Source: JBGOUV01 sp041477815 (GTDB lineage: Bacteria > Acidobacteriota > Terriglobia > Bryobacterales > JACQDG01). Taken from it: a stretch of DNA of 8,633 nt. Location of the stretch: contig JBGOUV010000296.1 of assembly GCA_041477815.1 (NCBI GenBank), positions 1 to 8,633 of the forward strand, read 5' to 3'. The notes below the pieces were generated by a model. The model saw nothing but the letters and a program-made list of their open reading frames with translations, was not told the origin of the DNA and did no database searches. Shown here piece after piece: positions 6,748 through 8,633 of this stretch (position 1 is the stretch's first letter; each line of letters starts with the position of its first letter). Position numbers and translations under genes: made by a program.

Positions 6748-7745
6748 CAGTTGGCGGGGAGCGAGCGTTTGGGGATTTTCAGGGCCATGCAGCCGGCCAC
6801 CGTCACGACATCATAGCGGCCCTGGTAGCCGATGAGCAAGTGAGCGGCCCAGGGTTCGAGCCGGTAGTCGTTGGTGAGCCAGCGGATCATGTCGGTGGTG
6901 GCGAGCTGGAGAGCCCGGTCGAGGGAGGAGGCGAACTCGGGCTGACTGCCAATGGATACGATCCACTCGGCGTTTTCCAGGCGGGGGCCGGAAACGCGGG
7001 CCTGCTTACGGACCTCCACGGAGAACTCGACGTCCAGAGAGGTTTCGACGCCGGTGCCGGTGGGCTCGCCGTCGCCCTGCAGGGCGTGGCCGTCGCCGAT
7101 GAACAAGAGGCCGCCCGGATGGTAGACGGGAAGGATGACGGTGGCGCCTGGGGCGACCATATTGTAGTCGAGGTTGCCGCCGTAGTTGCCGGCGGGGGCG
7201 GAGGTGGGGGCGAAGTCGCCCTCGGGAGCCACGCCGACGCAGCCGAGCATGGGGCTGGCGGGGTATTCGAAAGCCAGGCGGGCGCTTTTGGGCTCGCGGA
7301 GGCGGACGGTCTTCTTGACGAGGTCAATGTCCCAGGGGACGTTGTTGGCGCGGCCGGGGTGGACCAGGTCCTGCTTGTAGCGGTTGGGGTAGACGGACTC
7401 CATGTAGTCGCCGGTGACGGCAAAGGAGCCCAGGCGATAGTTGGTCCAACCCCAGTTGCGGTTGAGGGTGAGGCGGCGGAAGGTGACCTGGATGGCGTCG
7501 CCCGGCTCGGCGCCTTCGATGTAGAAGGGACCGGTGAGGGGGTTACCGAAGTCGGGGTGGCGGCGGACGCCCTTGTCGTCGAGGCCGGCGGCGTCGAGGG
7601 TCTTGGTTTGGACGATGTCGCCCGGCTGGATGCGGAGCAGGGGCGGGTGGACTTTGGAGAAGGTCCGGTAGTAGCGGTCGGCGACGATCTGGTGCGTGGC
7701 GGCGGGGAGGAGGGAAGCGGACAGAAAAAGGGTGAGGAGGCGCAT
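6747..7745 (-). CDS. secreted acetamidase/formamidase-family protein
   Basis: 332 residues. MRLLTLFLSASLLPAA is a signal peptide (cleavage near 16-17), so this member is exported. The family signatures are present: PGDIVQTKTLDA (41-52), GNPLTGPFYIEGAEPGD (67-83), GNYGGNLDY (186-194), LPVYHPGGLLFIGDGHA (205-221) and QGDGEPTGTGVE (223-234). FmdA/AmdA enzymes hydrolyse short amides such as formamide and acetamide to the acid and ammonia; the exact substrate here is not predictable. Length is in the usual range. The gene lies eight bases after the toxin stop and shares one base with the cytochrome start. No Shine-Dalgarno precedes ATG 7745, but a perfect TATAAT ends seven bases before it, consistent with a leaderless message starting at or next to the ATG. 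Confidence 0.93.
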   Translation of the reverse strand: MRLLTLFLSASLLPAATHQIVADRYYRTFSKVHPPLLRIQPGDIVQTKTLDAAGLDDKGVRRHPDFGNPLTGPFYIEGAEPGDAIQVTFRRLTLNRNWGWTNYRLGSFAVTGDYMESVYPNRYKQDLVHPGRANNVPWDIDLVKKTVRLREPKSARLAFEYPASPMLGCVGVAPEGDFAPTSAPAGNYGGNLDYNMVAPGATVILPVYHPGGLLFIGDGHALQGDGEPTGTGVETSLDVEFSVEVRKQARVSGPRLENAEWIVSIGSQPEFASSLDRALQLATTDMIRWLTNDYRLEPWAAHLLIGYQGRYDVVTVAGCMALKIPKRSLPAN

Positions 7746-7752
7746 GACCCGT

Positions 7753-7758
7753 ATTATA
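7753..7758 (-). promoter_or_regulatory. candidate -10 element for a leaderless amidase transcript
   Basis: The minus strand reads CTATAATACGGGTC directly before ATG 7745. TATAAT is a perfect -10 hexamer, and a start site about seven bases downstream would fall on or beside the A of the ATG. The gene has no Shine-Dalgarno, which fits leaderless initiation. I find no convincing -35 at the expected distance. The hexamer overlaps the toxin TAA stop (7754-7756), so chance match is possible, though it is unusual in DNA this GC-rich. Confidence 0.42.
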
Positions 7759-8032
7759 GGCTTTTGAGGAAGCGCTGGACTTCGTCGTGAGTGCCGGCGA
7801 ACATCAGGATGGCGTGGTCGCGGGCGAGTAGAAACAGAACGCGCCGGTCAAGTGAGGCGCGGGCCTCCCAGACCTCGGTCGGGTGGAGCTTCCGCAATCC
7901 GAGTCCACGGTGCTCGTAGGGTTGGGCGAGGGCGGCTTCCAGCTCCAGGAGGACGCGCCAGACAGCCGCCTGGTCGCGCGCCTGTAGCGAACGAACGGCC
8001 CGACGGAACGGCTCCCGGAAGGAGAGTGTCAA
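7754..8032 (-). CDS. RelE/ParE-like toxin (cytotoxic translational repressor type), TTG start
   Basis: 92 residues from TTG 8032-8030. An N-terminal strand MTLSFREPFRRAVRSL leads into helical LQARDQAAVWRVLLELEAAL, then the RelE/ParE-superfamily core: GLRKLHPTEVWEARA (45-59), RRVLFLLARDHAILMFAG (63-80) and THDEVQRFLKSL (81-92). The KL-x-x-x-x-x-WE-x-R strand and terminal G-x-HDEV-x-x-FL are typical of the group and carry basic residues used by mRNase members (K48, R58, R63, R64). I chose TTG because the family N-terminus begins there and a strong Shine-Dalgarno precedes it. A GTG at 8170 would add 46 residues without family likeness. No antitoxin gene is visible upstream, where the isomerase gene diverges, nor downstream. 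An orphan toxin or a domesticated relative is therefore likely, and activity is uncertain. Confidence 0.78.
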   Translation of the reverse strand: MTLSFREPFRRAVRSLQARDQAAVWRVLLELEAALAQPYEHRGLGLRKLHPTEVWEARASLDRRVLFLLARDHAILMFAGTHDEVQRFLKSL

Positions 8033-8044
8033 CTCCTCTTCCTC
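8033..8044 (-). promoter_or_regulatory. purine-rich Shine-Dalgarno that fixes the toxin TTG start
   Basis: On the minus strand the twelve bases GAGGAAGAGGAG run straight into TTG 8032. The first AGGA lies seven bases before the TTG, an ideal distance. This supports the unusual TTG start over any upstream in-frame codon. Confidence 0.6.
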
Positions 8045-8134
8045 ATGTCCTTCTGGAGGAACCGGACCGCGGCGGCGGAGGAAGATATTGTTGTCAGATT
8101 GCCGTAAAGGAGCCAAACTCGCCGACGTGTCCGC

Positions 8135-8140
8135 TACAAT
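8135..8140 (+). promoter_or_regulatory. candidate -10 element for the isomerase gene
   Basis: TACAAT matches the -10 consensus at five of six bases and sits in an AT-rich patch 35 bases before ATG 8176. The bases at the normal -35 distance (about 8112-8117, GCCAAA) do not match TTGACA, so the call is tentative. Confidence 0.3.
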
Positions 8141-8175
8141 TATTTTGTTCTTCCTGTTGCGTTCCACCACACCCC

Positions 8176-8633
8176 ATGCCGTCTCCACTCCCACGCTTGG
8201 CACTCTATCTCCACAACCATCACAGCGACCGGCACTACGAGACCCTGGTCCGCGACAAAGTCCTGGAGCGGGCGCGCCAACTGACCCGCCTGGCGCGGGA
8301 AAAGGGACTGGGCGCGCTGCGGCCGGAGACCGAGCCGCTGATCGGGATCGGCATGGAGGTCGACGCGCAAGGCCGCGTGACCAAGAACTCGCTGGGGGTG
8401 CTGGATCTGTCCTGGCAGGCGGCGGAGCATCGGGAATGGGCGGGGATGATCCTGGACGAGGCGGCGGCGATCCGGACATCGATCTATGCGGCCCATGGCG
8501 TCGCGCTGGAGAACCTGATTTGGGTGGGGATGGGGGGGTCGTCGGAAGACAAGGGCATGTACCAGGCCCTGGGCCTGTTGCAGGGGGGCGTGCGGGTCTA
8601 CCTCCTGGATTCGACCGACCCGGCGAAGCTGCA
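8176..8633 (+). CDS. glucose-6-phosphate isomerase-like protein (N-terminal part)
   Basis: The frame opens at ATG 8176 and runs off the right edge after 152 complete codons. After an N-terminal helical region (about 20-48) comes LIGIGMEVDAQGRVTKNSLG (55-74), another helical stretch, then LIWVGMGGSSEDKGMYQALG (114-133) and VRVYLLDSTDPAKL (139-152). The glycine-serine loop followed by a strand and D-S-T-D-P is the phosphosugar-binding (SIS) fold of phosphoglucose isomerase, which interconverts glucose-6-phosphate and fructose-6-phosphate in the cytosol. The N-terminal region differs from E. coli Pgi, and the catalytic glutamate, histidine and lysine would lie beyond the window, so a related sugar-phosphate isomerase is possible. 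There is no in-frame start upstream and no good Shine-Dalgarno. Thirteen of sixteen alanine codons are GCG, unlike the GCC-rich left block. Confidence 0.75.
   Translation, partial: MPSPLPRLALYLHNHHSDRHYETLVRDKVLERARQLTRLAREKGLGALRPETEPLIGIGMEVDAQGRVTKNSLGVLDLSWQAAEHREWAGMILDEAAAIRTSIYAAHGVALENLIWVGMGGSSEDKGMYQALGLLQGGVRVYLLDSTDPAKL

Larger units (their letters stand above)
8033..8175. other. divergent intergenic region between toxin and isomerase genes
   Basis: 143 bases, with the middle more AT-rich than the surroundings, presumably holding promoters for both directions. I translated the minus strand in all frames looking for an antitoxin. One frame gives only an ATG-led six-codon string ending TGA over the toxin TTG (8046-8029). 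The toxin frame itself stays open, but its residues resemble no antitoxin. A plausible plus-strand -10 is listed separately. No inverted repeat long enough to be a clear operator was seen. Confidence 0.5.

Noticed and set aside
6840..7790. Plus-strand frame of about 316 codons opposite the amidase.
   Set aside because: Low-complexity Gly/Val/Ala composition with no motif. The minus strand shows clear acetamidase/formamidase signatures.
8029..8046. Six-codon ATG frame on the minus strand whose TGA overlaps the toxin TTG; considered as a leader or the end of an antitoxin.
   Set aside because: There is no start codon for a longer version before an upstream stop, and five residues are too few to support a gene.
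8080..8110. Minus-strand promoter for the toxin (TTTACG with TATCTT).
   Set aside because: Each hexamer matches consensus at only four of six bases and the spacing is 15, so it is no better than chance.
8033..8479. Long minus-strand frame extending the toxin upstream to 8479.
   Set aside because: Its N-terminal ~100 residues are Pro/Arg/Ser-rich antisense of the isomerase gene. Family likeness begins at TTG 8032, behind a strong Shine-Dalgarno.

Overview
The window is GC-rich and tightly packed. It carries secreted enzymes of a kind common in soil Acidobacteriota (Solibacter/Bryobacter-like), and that is my best guess at the source. The guess rests on gene content and composition only. There is no rRNA, tRNA, CRISPR array, insertion sequence or phage gene, and no gene-free stretch reaches 300 bases.

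Left block (1-3717, + strand). This is one translationally coupled string: the 3' end of a gene that looks like a DUF2760 protein, a 61-codon remnant of an Hsp70, a full-length divergent Hsp70 of 874 residues, and a secreted LamG-like protein. Each junction is a four-base overlap (GTGA, ATGA, ATGA). The remnant is the most striking item. Its first 14 codons are an Hsp70 start with the ATP phosphate-1 loop. The next recognisable part is the last ~40 residues of an Hsp70 substrate-binding domain, in the same frame. A gene that I expect to be about 600 codons appears to have lost its middle while keeping both coupled ends.

Centre (6236-3718, - strand). A secreted TPR protein overlaps, by ATGA, a secreted purple-acid-phosphatase-type metallophosphoesterase with two near-duplicate fibronectin III domains. 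The phosphoesterase ends directly against the LamG gene, with no base between the two stop codons.

Right block (8032-6301, - strand). An apparently orphan RelE/ParE-like toxin with a TTG start is followed by a secreted acetamidase/formamidase-family protein and a pentaheme cytochrome c. A perfect TATAAT lies over the toxin stop codon, seven bases before the amidase ATG, which suggests a leaderless transcript.

Right edge (8176-8633, + strand). The first 152 codons of a glucose-6-phosphate isomerase-like protein run off the window, diverging from the toxin. Its synonymous codon choice (GCG, GGG) differs clearly from the GCC-rich left block.
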